Positions 34,401 through 38,894 of a stretch of DNA of 64,000 nt are shown here, in pieces (positions within the stretch are counted from its first letter, which is position 1; the number at the start of each line of letters is the position of its first letter). The notes under the pieces are model-generated. The model searched no databases. It was given only the letters and a program-made list of their open reading frames with translations, and was not told the DNA's origin. Both the position numbers and the translations under genes were made by a program. This DNA is from Abyssalbus ytuae (lineage in GTDB: Bacteria > Bacteroidota > Bacteroidia > Flavobacteriales > Flavobacteriaceae), in contig NZ_CP094358.1 of NCBI RefSeq assembly GCF_022807975.1, positions 3,100,001-3,164,000 on the forward strand, written 5' to 3'.

Positions 34401-36198
34401 AGCTGCTGTCTTCGATATCAACCCGGGAACCTATCATTAAAGGAGAGGTATGTTGAGCACTATTATAATCATTAACAAAATGGCTGGTGGCAGAGTAAGA
34501 TGCCGGGGCATCGCCAAAATCCATGGCAACGGCTATAGTATGACAGCGTGCACCGTCATTCACATCAGTTTCGGCACCACTTGTATGAAAATATGTAGCT
34601 GTTATAATATCCTCCGAATCTGGATTATCCTTTAAATCTTTTAAATCAATTCTGTAAATCTCGCCATTGTTGTTATTAATTCCGTAAAGTATCCGGTTGG
34701 AGTCTAAAATCTGGGCTCCAAAAATATGTAAACCTTCACCACCGGAAGGACTTAGTGTACCATGGGACTCTACACTCCCCTCTAAGTCTATACTAAATAA
34801 TTCATTATCATTTGAAACTGCATATATCCATCCGTTAGAGGGATCAACTACCATGTCTGAAGTAACAATAGTCTTGGATAGACTAATTGTATTTTCAAGG
34901 GTCAGGTAGTTCGGCGAAGAAGAATCTACATTAATAATAAATATAGCCGGCTCATCCCGGTTTTTAATATATAAGCGGTTCTCAAATATATCACCGGTAT
35001 TAAATCCCCCGACATTTGAATCAATAAGCCCGGTGATGGGGCCCACTTCATGGTTTATAAAGGTATATGTGCCATTTGGATCTTTTAACACTTCGGTAAT
35101 GATCAGTATCCTGTCCTCATCCTGGCGTTTCATGGAATATATTAAATTATCACTGTCGTTATAGCCAACAGCATTTAATAGAACTGGTGAGGGTACAATT
35201 CCTTCTGTGCTTTCACCGGTAGAGAGATTAATAACTTTCCAGTTACCACTGTGACTTTGAAATGCCTCAGTAGGGCATTCTACATTAGATTCGTATTCCC
35301 CTAAAAAACAATGGGCATATTGAAGAATGTTTCCCCCGGAAATAGCTTCACGACTATAAAATACCTCGTCTACTTTTCCTTTAAAAGGAATCGCTTCTTC
35401 CCCTTCACTTCCTTCTATAACCCCATCAAAAATCGCACCTAATCCACCTTCGTCATTATGTGCCGGAATTGATCCTAATTCTGTTTGATTTACCCCTATA
35501 ACTTCACCATCCAGATACCCTACTATCAAGCCATCTCCGATAACGGCATCATAGGTAAAGGCAATATGATGCCATTCATCGTCTTCAGGAAAAGGAAAGA
35601 CAATTCTTCCTGGGGACTTACCAACCTCATCTATAGAAAACTGAAGCTCACCGTTTGAACGCAACCAGATCATAAAACCTGTACTTGTACTACTCTCTTC
35701 AAAAATGATCTGATCCCCGTTAGGAATATTATTAAGATCAGGTTTTATCCATAAGCCTATGGATAGTTGATCAATTTCCTGTGTTAGAAAGGAACCATCA
35801 CTACCGTCACCATATTGTATACCACCGGTTCCGTCTAATTCTAGTACATTGCCTCGACGGGCATCTGAGACAATTTCGGCCCCGGAAAATCCTCCTTCAA
35901 CAGGATCGTTATCCCCATCTTCATCATTGAGTGAGTTATCAAAGGACCAGACTGCTTCGGTACGGGAGGTTCCCAGGTGTTCTTCCAGGCATTCGGATAT
36001 TACAAAATCATTTTCCCTATTCCTAAAAAGGCCATTACCGTTCTTTACAGGTGCCGGTTCATGATCGGAGTTGTTTATGCCTGACAGGAGCACGGAGGTA
36101 TCCGGCTCATATTTATCAGGGTGGGGTGCGAAAGCAACACCTGCAATGGTAATAAACAATATTAATATTTTTGGCAGCGGTTTTAAATAACTTTTCAT
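13420..36198 (-). CDS. Giant T9SS-secreted surface protein, 7592 residues, with ~78 Ig-like modules and a type B gliding-motility C-terminal domain
   Basis: Order from the N-terminus: signal peptide (1-24); LamG/concanavalin-like domain (about 70-300); propeller-like region (about 305-555); a GEVED-type domain starting DFGDAPASY (about 561) and ending GEVEDYQ (about 730). Then come 28 A modules (WYDQPTGG signature), 23 B modules (TLAGQQGGIF) and 27 C modules (NIPAGQSITLTL). Two PKD repeats (about 7080-7240), a SprB/HYR-like stretch and a C-terminal domain follow. The C-terminal domain (about 7495-7592) contains SINDDGINDILFMEG, IFNRWGVLVFE and LPTGTYFYVISY. It is the CHU_C/type B sorting domain used by T9SS, which depends on SprF-like partners. 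Conserved Cys pairs in each module suggest disulfides. By analogy with SprB it may be a mobile adhesin, but this is inference. The repeat DNA is visibly richer in G+C than neighbouring genes. Confidence 0.93.
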   Translation of the reverse strand: MKSYLKPLPKILILFITIAGVAFAPHPDKYEPDTSVLLSGINNSDHEPAPVKNGNGLFRNRENDFVISECLEEHLGTSRTEAVWSFDNSLNDEDGDNDPVEGGFSGAEIVSDARRGNVLELDGTGGIQYGDGSDGSFLTQEIDQLSIGLWIKPDLNNIPNGDQIIFEESSTSTGFMIWLRSNGELQFSIDEVGKSPGRIVFPFPEDDEWHHIAFTYDAVIGDGLIVGYLDGEVIGVNQTELGSIPAHNDEGGLGAIFDGVIEGSEGEEAIPFKGKVDEVFYSREAISGGNILQYAHCFLGEYESNVECPTEAFQSHSGNWKVINLSTGESTEGIVPSPVLLNAVGYNDSDNLIYSMKRQDEDRILIITEVLKDPNGTYTFINHEVGPITGLIDSNVGGFNTGDIFENRLYIKNRDEPAIFIINVDSSSPNYLTLENTISLSKTIVTSDMVVDPSNGWIYAVSNDNELFSIDLEGSVESHGTLSPSGGEGLHIFGAQILDSNRILYGINNNNGEIYRIDLKDLKDNPDSEDIITATYFHTSGAETDVNDGARCHTIAVAMDFGDAPASYSATSHFVNDYNSAQHTSPLMIGSRVDIEDSSLTSANALRDDTTDIDDEDGLTNIPSVDGSNGSSQYSLTVPVFNTTGTEAILLGWIDFNRNGSFEINEVVEVNVPSTDDYTLTWEIPSNIAAGTSFLRLRLTTDPVFNISGTDPEAIDNRSIFLADDGEVEDYQITLVCPTVNAPVSGDDKEYCEGETAPELTVTVGTGETADWYDQPTGGNLLAQGTTSFNPGAPGTYYAEARNTTSGCVSQSRTEIILTENELPQITITAQPTCDTDLQHYSLQVQISEGTLESTQGTINTISGNFREITDIPAGTDITLTLTSTNGCETELQVTAPDCDCPTVNAPSGGDKQYCEGDTPPTLTVTVGIGETADWYDQPTGGNLLAQGATSFNPGAPGTYYAEARNTTSGCVSLSRTEIILTENELPQITITTQPTCDTDLQHYSLQVQISEGTLESTQGTISIISGNLREITDIPAGTDITLTLTSTNGCETELQVTAPNCQCPTVNAPGGDDEEYCEGESTPTLTVTVGIGETADWYDQPTGGNLLAQGATSFNPGAPGTYYAEARNTTSGCVSQSRTEIILTENELPQITITAQPTCDTDLQHYSLQVQISEGTLESTQGTINTISGNFREITDIPAGTDITLTLTSTNGCETELQVTAPDCDCPTVNAPSGGDKQYCEGDTPPTLTVTVGIGETADWYDQPTGGNLLAQGATSFNPGAPGTYYAEARNTTSGCVSLSRTEIILTENELPQITITTQPTCDTDLQHYSLQVQISEGTLESTQGTISIISGNLREITDIPAGTDITLTLTSTNGCETELQVTAPNCQCPTVNAPGGGDKQYCEGDTPPALTVTVGAGETADWYDQPTGGNLLAQGTTSFTPDQPGTYYAEARNTTSGCTSSNRTPVILTQNSLPIAAIAYDGNPYCATATAPVTLAGQQGGIFSAAPQGLAIDPATGTVNLENSTPGTYTVTYAFSNGSCDNTATAQIQVLPLPQISITALPQCDVNPATYSMQVLTSGGELSTSAGNVTNTSGNNWTVTNIPAGQSITLTLVNDNNCVETLGVNAPDCQCPTVNAPGGDDEEYCEGESTPTLTVTVGTGETADWYDQPTGGNLLAQGTTSFTPDQPGTYYAEARNTTSGCTSSNRTPVILTQNSLPIAAIAYDGNPYCATATAPVTLAGQQGGIFSAAPQGLAIDPATGTVNLENSTPGTYTVTYAFSNGSCDNTTTAQIQVLPLPQISITALPQCDVNPATYSMQVLTSGGELSTSAGNVSNTSGNNWTVTNIPAGQSITLTLVNDNNCVETLGVNAPDCQCPTVNAPGGDDDEYCEGESTPTLTVTVGTGETADWYDQPTGGNLLAQGTTSFTPDQPGTYYAEARNTTSGCTSLNRTPVILTQNSLPIAAIAYDGNPYCATATAPVTLAGQTGGIFSALPQGLAIDPATGTVNLENSIPGTYTVTYAFSNGSCDNTASAQIQVLPLPQISITALPQCDVNPATYSMQVLTSGGELSTSAGNVSNTSGNNWTVTNIPAGQSITLTLVNTDGCVETLGVNAPDCQCPTVNAPGGDDDEYCEGESTPTLTVTVGTGETADWYDQPTGGNLLAQGTTSFTPDQPGTYYAEARNTTSGCTSLNRTPVILTQNSLPIAAIAYDGNPYCATATAPVTLAGQTGGIFSALPQGLAIDPATGTVNLENSIPGTYTVTYAFSNGSCDNTATAQIQVLPLPQISITALPQCDVNPATYSMQVLTSGGELSTSAGNVSNTSGNNWTVTNIPAGQSITLTLVNDNNCVETLGVNAPDCQCPTVNAPGGDDDEYCEGESTPTLTVTVGTGETADWYDQPTGGNLLAQGTTSFTPDQPGTYFAQARNTTSGCTSSNRTPVILTQNSLPIAAIAYDGNPYCATATAPVTLAGQQGGIFSAAPQGLAIDPATGTVNLENSTPGTYTVTYAFSNGSCDNTATAQIQVLPLPQISITALPQCDVNPATYSMQVLTSGGELSTSAGNVTNTSGNNWTVTNIPAGQSITLTLVNDNNCVETLGVNAPDCQCPTVNAPGGDDDEYCEGESTPTLTVTVGTGETADWYDQPTGGNLLAQGTTSFTPDQPGTYYAEARNTTSGCTSLNRTPVILTQNSLPIAAIAYDGNPYCATATAPVTLAGQQGGIFSAAPQGLAIDPATGTVNLENSIPGTYTVTYAFSNGSCDNTATAQIQVLPLPQISITALPQCDVNPATYSMQVLTSGGELSTSAGNVSNTSGNNWTVTNIPAGQSITLTLVNDNNCVETLGVNAPDCQCPTVNAPGGDDDEYCEGESTPTLTVTVGTGETADWYDQPTGGNLLAQGTTSFTPDQPGTYFAQARNQASGCVSSIRAAVKAIPLPLPQASIAYPQQGLCADDTATVTLAGQQGGIFSALPQGLAIDPATGTVNLENSIPGTYTVTYAFSNGSCDNTASAQIQVLPLPQISITALPQCDVNPATYSMQVLTSGGELSTSAGNVSNTSGNNWTVTNIPAGQSITLTLVNDNNCVETLGVNAPDCDCPTLNIPVSGGDKQYCEGDTPPALTVTVGAGETADWYDQPTGGNLLAQGTTSFTPDQPGTYYAEARNQASGCVSSIRVAVKAIPLPLPQASIAYPQQGLCADDTATVTLAGQQGGIFSALPQGLAIDPATGTVNLQNSIPGTYTVTYAFSNGSCDNTTTAQIQVLPLPQISITALPQCDVNPATYSMQVLTSGGELSTSAGNVTNTSGNNWTVTNIPAGQSITLTLVNDNNCVETLGVNAPDCDCPTLNIPVSGGDKQYCEGDTPPALTVTVGAGETADWYDQPTGGNLLAQGTTSFTPDQPGTYFAEARNTASGCVSSIRVAVKAIPLPLPQASIAYPQQGLCADDTATVTLAGQQGGIFSALPQGLTIDPATGTVNLENSTPGTYTVTYAFSNGSCDNTTTAQIQVLPLPQISITALPQCDVNPATYSMQVLTSGGELSTSAGNVTNTSGNNWTVTNIPAGQSITLTLVNDNNCVETLGVNAPDCDCPTLNIPVSGEDKQYCEGDTPPALTVTVGAGETADWYDQPTGGNLLAQGTTSFTPGQPGTYFAQARNQASGCVSAIRVAVKAIPLPLPQASIAYPQQGLCADDTATVTLAGQQGGIFSALPQGLTIDPATGTVNLENSTPGTYTVTYAFSNGSCDNTATAQIQVLPLPQISITALPQCDVNPATYSMQVLTSGGELSTSAGNVSNTSGNNWTVTNIPAGQSITLTLVNDNNCVETLGVNAPDCDCPTLNTPVSGGDKQYCEGDTPPALTVTVGAGETADWYDQPTGGNLLAQGTTSFTPDQPGTYYAEARNQASGCVSSIRVAVKAIPLPLPQASIAYPQQGLCADDTATVTLAGQQGGIFSALPQGLVIDPATGTVNLENSIPGTYTVTYAFSNGSCDNTATTQIQVLPLPQISITALPQCDVNPATYSMQVLTSGGELSTSAGNVSNTSGNNWTVTNIPAGQSITLTLVNDNNCVETLGVNAPDCDCPTLNIPVSGGDKQYCEGDTPPALTVTVGAGETADWYDQPTGGNLLAQGTTSFTPDQPGTYFAQARNQASGCVSSIRVAVKAIPLPLPQASIAYPQQGLCADDTATVTLAGQQGGIFSALPQGLVIDPATGTVNLENSIPGTYTVTYAFSNGSCDNTATTQIQVLPLPQISITALPQCDVNPATYSMQVLTSGGELSTSAGNVSNTSGNNWTVTNIPAGQSITLTLVNDNNCVETLGVNAPDCQCPTVNAPGGDDDEYCEGESTPTLTVTVGTGETADWYDQPTGGNLLAQGTTSFTPDQPGTYFAQARNQASGCVSSIRAAVKAIPLPLPQASIAYPQQGLCADDTATVTLAGQQGGIFSALPQGLAIDPATGTVNLENSIPGTYTVTYAFSNGSCDNTASAQIQVLPLPQISITALPQCDVNPATYSMQVLTSGGELSTSAGNVSNTSGNNWTVTNIPAGQSITLTLVNDNNCVETLGVNAPDCQCPTVNAPGGDDDEYCEGESTPTLTVTVGTGETADWYDQPTGGNLLAQGTTSFTPDQPGTYFAQARNQASGCVSSIRAAVKAIPLPLPQASIAYPQQGLCADDTATVTLAGQQGGIFSALPQGLAIDPATGTVNLENSIPGTYTVTYAFSNGSCDNTASAQIQVLPLPQISITALPQCDVNPATYSMQVLTSGGELSTSAGNVSNTSGNNWTVTNIPAGQSITLTLVNDNNCVETLGVNAPDCDCPTLNIPVSGGDKQYCEGDTPPALTVTVGAGETADWYDQPTGGNLLAQGTTSFTPDQPGTYYAEARNQASGCVSSIRVAVKAIPLPLPQASIAYPQQGLCADDTATVTLAGQQGGIFSALPQGLAIDPATGTVNLQNSIPGTYTVTYAFSNGSCDNTTTAQIQVLPLPQISITALPQCDVNPATYSMQVLTSGGELSTSAGNVTNTSGNNWTVTNIPAGQSITLTLVNDNNCVETLGVNAPDCDCPTLNIPVSGGDKQYCEGDTPPALTVTVGAGETADWYDQPTGGNLLAQGTTSFTPDQPGTYFAEARNTASGCVSSIRVAVKAIPLPLPQASIAYPQQGLCADDTATVTLAGQQGGIFSALPQGLVIDPATGTVNLQNSIPGTYTVTYAFSNGSCDNTTTAQIQVLPLPQISITALPQCDVNPATYSMQVLTSGGELSTSAGNVTNTSGNNWTVTNIPAGQSITLTLVNDNNCVETLGVNAPDCDCPTLNIPVSGEDKQYCEGDTPPALTVTVGAGETADWYDQPTGGNLLAQGTTSFTPGQPGTYFAQARNQASGCVSAIRVAVKAIPLPLPQASIAYPQQGLCADDTATVTLAGQQGGIFSALPQGLTIDPATGTVNLENSTPGTYTVTYAFSNGSCDNTATAQIQVLPLPQISITALPQCDVNPATYSMQVLTSGGELSTSAGNVSNTSGNNWTVTNIPAGQSITLTLVNDNNCVETLGVNAPDCDCPTLNTPVSGGDKQYCEGDTPPALTVTVGAGETADWYDQPTGGNLLAQGTTSFTPDQPGTYYAEARNQASGCVSSIRVAVKAIPLPLPQASIAYPQQGLCADDTATVTLAGQQGGIFSALPQGLVIDPATGTVNLENSIPGTYTVTYAFSNGSCDNTATTQIQVLPLPQISITALPQCDVNPATYSMQVLTSGGELSTSAGNVSNTSGNNWTVTNIPAGQSITLTLVNDNNCVETLGVNAPDCDCPTLNIPVSGGDKQYCEGDTPPALTVTVGAGETADWYDQPTGGNLLAQGTTSFTPDQPGTYFAQARNQASGCVSSIRVAVKAIPLPLPQASIAYPQQGLCADDTATVTLAGQQGGIFSALPQGLVIDPATGTVNLENSIPGTYTVTYAFSNGSCDNTATTQIQVLPLPQISITALPQCDVNPATYSMQVLTSGGELSTSAGNVSNTSGNNWTVTNIPAGQSITLTLVNDNNCVETLGVNAPDCDCPTLNIPVSGGDKQYCEGDTPPALTVTVGAGETADWYDQPTGGNLLAQGTTSFNPGAPGTYYAQARNTASGCVSAIRVAVKAIPLPLPQASIAYPQQGLCADDTATVTLAGQQGGIFSALPQGMVIDPATGTVNLENSIPGTYTVTYAFSNGSCDNTATAQIQVLPLPQISITALPQCDVNPATYSMQVLTSGGELSTSAGNVSNTSGNNWTVTNIPAGQSITLTLVNTDGCVETLGVNAPDCQCPTLNIPVSGGDKQYCEGESTPALTVSVGAGETADWYDQPTGGNLLAQGTTSFTPDQPGTYYAEARNQASGCVSSIRVAVKAIPLPLPQASIAYPQQGLCADDTATVTLAGQQGGIFSALPQGLVIDPATGTVNLENSTPGTYTVTYAFSNGSCDNTATAQIQVLPLPQISITALPQCDVNPATYSMQVLTSGGELSTSAGNVTNTSGNNWTVTNIPAGQSITLTLVNDNNCVETLGVNAPDCDCPTLNIPVSGGDKQYCEGDTPPALTVTVGAGETADWYDQPTGGNLLAQGTTSFNPGAPGTYYAEARNTASGCVSSIRVAVKAIPLPLPQASIAYPQQGLCADDTATVTLAGQQGGIFSALPQGMVIDPTTGTVNLENSIPGTYTVTYAFSNGSCDNTTTAQIQVLPLPQISITALPQCDVNPATYSMQVLTSGGELSTSAGNVSNTSGNNWTVTNIPAGQSITLTLVNDNNCVETLGVNAPDCDCPTLNIPVSGEDKQYCEGDTPPALTVTVGAGETADWYDQPTGGNLLAQGTTSFTPDQPGTYFAEARNTASGCVSSIRVAVKAIPLPLPQASIAYPQQGLCADDTATVILAGQQGGIFSALPQGMVIDPATGTVNLENSTPGTYTVTYAFSNGSCDNTATAQIQVLPLPQISITALPQCDVNPATYSMQVLTSGGELSTSAGNVSNTSGNNWTVTNIPAGQSITLTLVNTDGCVETLGVNAPDCDCPTLNIPVSGEDKQYCEGDTPPALTVTVGAGETADWYDQPTGGNLLAQGTTSFTPDQPGTYYAEARNTASGCVSSIRVAVKAIPLPLPVAKAGINVELACNEANITLNGNGSSLIGVSYLWTTINGQIDSGADTLNPVVSAPGTYTLTVTDTNTGCKASDSVEVIQNITPPIAEAGADISLSCEDTSITLNGNGSSTGTGITYLWTTTNGQIDSGDDTLNPLVSAHGTYTLTVTDTNTGCKASDSVEVINPDKPVTPSISVISQPSCINESGSFTIDSPVGSEYEYSIDDGVTFQKSNVFENLNPGIYSIVVKNIINSCISDIVEVTINEIPPAEVFISCPPAITIQCGESIDVSNTGLPVVTSSCSNATFTFSDSEITGGCNANTGTFIRTFTAEDELGNTAICTQQITIEDTLPPVLISDFPSDLFITCDAIPEAITPEISDACGGEVSVVLNENKTQSNENCVSSYTVIRVWTATDSCNNTSSFTQRVHVICPVKVYNGLSINDDGINDILFMEGIECYPVNNVKIFNRWGVLVFETDNYNNKENSFKGMSEGRLTIKKEEKLPTGTYFYVISYKEYDNDGSNIRKQTGYFYLSNTD
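14490..14960 (-). repeat. Two PKD-type repeats in the C-terminal part of the giant protein
   Basis: Two adjacent ~80-residue copies share TYTLTVTDTNTGCKASDS and TLNPxVSAxGTYTLTV. They differ by a few substitutions and lie between the last A module and the SprB/HYR-like region. At DNA level they are two direct repeats of about 240 bp. Confidence 0.8.
18295..22413 (-). repeat. Higher-order duplication, copy 1 (pairs with 23413-27531)
   Basis: About 4.1 kb is repeated with an offset of 5118 bp, equal to five 732-bp plus two 729-bp units. Left edge: the base in GAGAGTTC/GAAAGTTC (18294 versus 23412) differs. Right edge: TTGCCACCAG versus TTCCCGCCTG at about 22414. The only block of differences I found inside is at 20634-20708. 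Confidence 0.8.
23413..27531 (-). repeat. Higher-order duplication, copy 2 (pairs with 18295-22413)
   Basis: This is the second copy of the multi-unit block. In 25752-25826 it differs from copy 1 at five positions and instead matches the adjacent unit near 25038-25100. That is the pattern expected from gene conversion between neighbouring units. Confidence 0.8.
32040..33990 (-). repeat. Four 489-bp units (A-C modules, no B) at the N-terminal end of the array
   Basis: WYDQPTGG codons at about 31916, 32405, 32894, 33383 and 33872 are spaced 489 bp (163 residues). The C module here has the variant PTCDTDLQHYSLQVQISEG. The units also form a 978-bp dimer: units 1 and 3, and units 2 and 4, match best. 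The 489-bp unit is exactly 240 bp (80 residues, one module) shorter than the 729-bp unit. Confidence 0.88.
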
Positions 36199-36240
36199 AT
36201 GCGTGGCCTTTAAGGTTCGGATAAACAGATTAAAGCATTT

Positions 36241-37926
36241 TTACTGTTCGATAATAATGAATTCACTTCGCCTGTTCAGTTGATGGTCATCTTCATTACA
36301 GTATACTCCATCTGAACAGTGGTTTAAAAGTTGTGTTTCGCCATATCCTCTCCAGGTAAGGCGTTTTTGGTCTATGCCTCCTTTGTTGACAATATAGTTC
36401 CTTGTACTGCGGGCTCTTCGTTCACTAAGTTTTATATTGTAATAGTGTGAAGCCCTGCTATCGGTATGGGAGCGGATATCAATTTTGATATTGGGGTATT
36501 GTTTCATAATATTGATGACCTTGTCAAGTTCCCTGGCGGCATCGGGCCGTATAAAAGATTTGTCCAGGTCAAAGTAAATAGGGTTAAGGTCGAGTATTTT
36601 TGCCAGGTCATCCCCTTTTTTCAGAGGATCAAAATCAACAAAGCTGTAAATGTCGTCTTTTCCCTTGCCTTCGCTTCTGTTTGAGGAAAAGTACCCGGAG
36701 TTATTTTTAACATCAATAATAAAAGCAAAGTCATCGGCCGGGCTGTTTATGGGTTTACCGAGGTTCAGGATGATGTTTTCCTCACCGGGGATATTATTTT
36801 TAAGGCTTGTTACGTATATGTCAAGTCCCCCGAGCCCCACATGTCCATCTGAGGCAAAGTAAAGGTCATCGTTTTGACTTATGAACGGAAAAGTTTCTTT
36901 TCCCTCGGTATTAATTTTATTACCGAGGTTTCTGGGAGTCCCGAAGGAGCCGTCAGGGTTAATATCGACTTCGTATAAGTCTGGTCCCCCAAATCCCCCA
37001 GGCATATCCGAAGAAAAATACAGTTTATTTTCCCGGGCATTAAGGGCAGGGTGGGCAGTGGAATACAGATTATTGTTAAAGGGTAAGGGTTTAGGTTTGC
37101 CCCATTTCCCCCTTTTATTCATTCGGGAACGGAAAATTTGTAGTTTATCGGTGGTTATCACATGATTGTTAACGTTTTCTTTACTCCCTTTCTCGCTATT
37201 TCGTGTAAAATATACTGTTTTCATGTCTTTTGTGAATACGGGTGTAGACTCATGAAAAAAACCATTGAAAATGTTGTCCCATTTTTTTACTTTGAAGAGT
37301 TGATTGTTATTTGGATCCGGAACAGCGATATAAAGATCCAGGTAGGGTTCTTTATTCCATTGGTGTACATCGTCGTGAGATTTTCCCTTGGCCCTTGAGG
37401 AACTAAAAATAAGTTGTTGCCCGAAGAAGGCAGTACCAAAATCGGAATAGGGTGAGTTAAGGGGGAGGTTGGTTATGGTACATCTGTGTGATTGCCCTTC
37501 AATTTTTTTTAAATAATCTTTGTTGCGTTTATATAGGTAGGCCCTGTAGTCGTTCGGATTTGATTCAATGAACTTTCCCATATAAATATCTGCCTCCTGA
37601 TACCGGCCGGTAGATTTGAGGGTTTGGGCATATCTGAAATAATATTCGGCTTTAATTTGATCGGGGTAAGTAATGATCAGTTCGGTGTACCAGCGGGCAG
37701 CATCTTTAAATTGGCTGTTGAAATAATAACAGTTAGCTAATTTTTCATAAAGATCGGCAGATTGGTATCCTTTTTTTACTGCTTTCAGGTAAGTTTTTTG
37801 AGCATTAATATATTCGAATTTGTCATATTGTTCATTGCCTTTTTTTACAAGTGAGTTTTGACAAAAAACGGTATTGGCAAATAAAGTTGCTTTTAGTAAG
37901 GTTAGGAATAATAGTCTTTTATGCAT
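36241..37926 (-). CDS. TPR-PD40-OmpA protein (PorE-like), T9SS accessory
   Basis: A 561-residue protein. The signal peptide covers residues 1-22; no good lipobox is seen. TPR-type helices lie at about residues 28-145. WD40-like beta-propeller (PD40) repeats lie at about 165-425, with motifs such as PVFTKDMKTVYFTRNS and KLYFSSDMPGGFGGPDLYEV. The C-terminal OmpA domain (about 445-561) has the peptidoglycan-binding signature IRSHTDSRASHYYNIKLSERRA. This layout resembles PorE, which links the T9SS to peptidoglycan, but the carboxypeptidase-regulatory-like domain expected in PorE is not evident. Such genes often accompany PorP/SprF paralogues and large secreted adhesins. It sits 26 bp after the PorP-like gene and 42 bp before the giant adhesin gene, so the three are one operon. 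It probably anchors or recognises the adhesin at the cell wall (inference). Confidence 0.9.
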   Translation of the reverse strand: MHKRLLFLTLLKATLFANTVFCQNSLVKKGNEQYDKFEYINAQKTYLKAVKKGYQSADLYEKLANCYYFNSQFKDAARWYTELIITYPDQIKAEYYFRYAQTLKSTGRYQEADIYMGKFIESNPNDYRAYLYKRNKDYLKKIEGQSHRCTITNLPLNSPYSDFGTAFFGQQLIFSSSRAKGKSHDDVHQWNKEPYLDLYIAVPDPNNNQLFKVKKWDNIFNGFFHESTPVFTKDMKTVYFTRNSEKGSKENVNNHVITTDKLQIFRSRMNKRGKWGKPKPLPFNNNLYSTAHPALNARENKLYFSSDMPGGFGGPDLYEVDINPDGSFGTPRNLGNKINTEGKETFPFISQNDDLYFASDGHVGLGGLDIYVTSLKNNIPGEENIILNLGKPINSPADDFAFIIDVKNNSGYFSSNRSEGKGKDDIYSFVDFDPLKKGDDLAKILDLNPIYFDLDKSFIRPDAARELDKVINIMKQYPNIKIDIRSHTDSRASHYYNIKLSERRARSTRNYIVNKGGIDQKRLTWRGYGETQLLNHCSDGVYCNEDDHQLNRRSEFIIIEQ

Positions 37927-37952
37927 TGTTTACTCATTTATTTTTTTTATTG

Positions 37953-38894
37953 TTAAAAGAAACGGGGAGTCCATCTTCTGACATTCATTTTAGGGAGTTC
38001 AAACCGTATAATGGCTTCAAAACTTCCATCATTAAATGCTGTGTTCCCTAATTCGGTCGTTTCCCTGTCATACGCCAGGGCAATCATAAAAGAATTGGAT
38101 ATCTGGAAACCAGCCATTGCACTTACAGAGGCACCCCACCGGAAAGCGGCACCCAGGATTAATTTATCGTATATAAGGAAATTTGCAGAGAGATCCAGCT
38201 GCAAGGGTGCCCCATATACCAGTTTAGAGATAAAAGCAGGTTTAAACTTCACATTTTCATTAAGGGTAAACACATACCCGCTGATTAAATGGAGGTGAGT
38301 ACGGTTTTCGTTGACTATGGAAGCTGAACTGTTGCCGGAACTGAAATGCTCGGTTTTTAACAGGTTGGGGATGCTTATCCCTCCATAAAATTTATCGGTA
38401 TGATAATATATTCCGGTGCCTATATTAGGACTAAATCTATGGTCAATGTTGTTTTGAAAGACCGGGTCGTCAATGTTAAACAGGGAGAGTTTGCCAAAGT
38501 CTACCTGTAGTAATTGTCCGCCGGCTTTTAGTCCAAAGAATAGCTTTCCTTTGTCAGATACGCGAATGTTATATGAAAAGTCTACATCAAAATAGGTTTG
38601 ACTTAGGGGCCCTATGATGTCGTGAATGGCTGAAAACCCGATTCCTACCCGGTTCATACGCCCTACAGGAGAGTTAAATGAAAAGGTGGAAGTTTGCGGG
38701 GCTCCTTCAATACCCACCCATTGGGTCCTGTGCAGGGCAATAACGGATAAGGCTTCCCTGCTGCCTGCATAAGCCGGGTTTACACTCACTGTATTATACA
38801 TATATTGGGTAAACTGGCTAAACTGCTGAGCCATGCAAAGGCTACCGGCCATTGCCAAAAATAAAAATAATAGTATGTCTGTTTTTTTAATCAT
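37953..38894 (-). CDS. PorP/SprF family T9SS outer-membrane protein
   Basis: The family signature is plain: QFSQFTQYMYNTVSVNPAYAGSR-type segment after the signal peptide, then HRTQWVGIEGAPQT, GIGFSAIHDIIGPLSQT and alternating beta strands of an outer-membrane barrel. I prefer the start at 38894 (MIKKTDILLFLFL...), which gives a standard signal peptide ending SLCMAQ and a 313-residue protein. The frame is open to 38966, but that start would put 24 extra residues before the signal peptide. With the chosen start it overlaps the upstream small gene by 8 bp, which suggests translational coupling. SprF-like proteins are needed for secretion or surface display of type B domain proteins and are usually encoded beside their substrate. 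Here the evident client is the giant protein of the same operon. Confidence 0.92.
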   Translation of the reverse strand: MIKKTDILLFLFLAMAGSLCMAQQFSQFTQYMYNTVSVNPAYAGSREALSVIALHRTQWVGIEGAPQTSTFSFNSPVGRMNRVGIGFSAIHDIIGPLSQTYFDVDFSYNIRVSDKGKLFFGLKAGGQLLQVDFGKLSLFNIDDPVFQNNIDHRFSPNIGTGIYYHTDKFYGGISIPNLLKTEHFSSGNSSASIVNENRTHLHLISGYVFTLNENVKFKPAFISKLVYGAPLQLDLSANFLIYDKLILGAAFRWGASVSAMAGFQISNSFMIALAYDRETTELGNTAFNDGSFEAIIRFELPKMNVRRWTPRFF

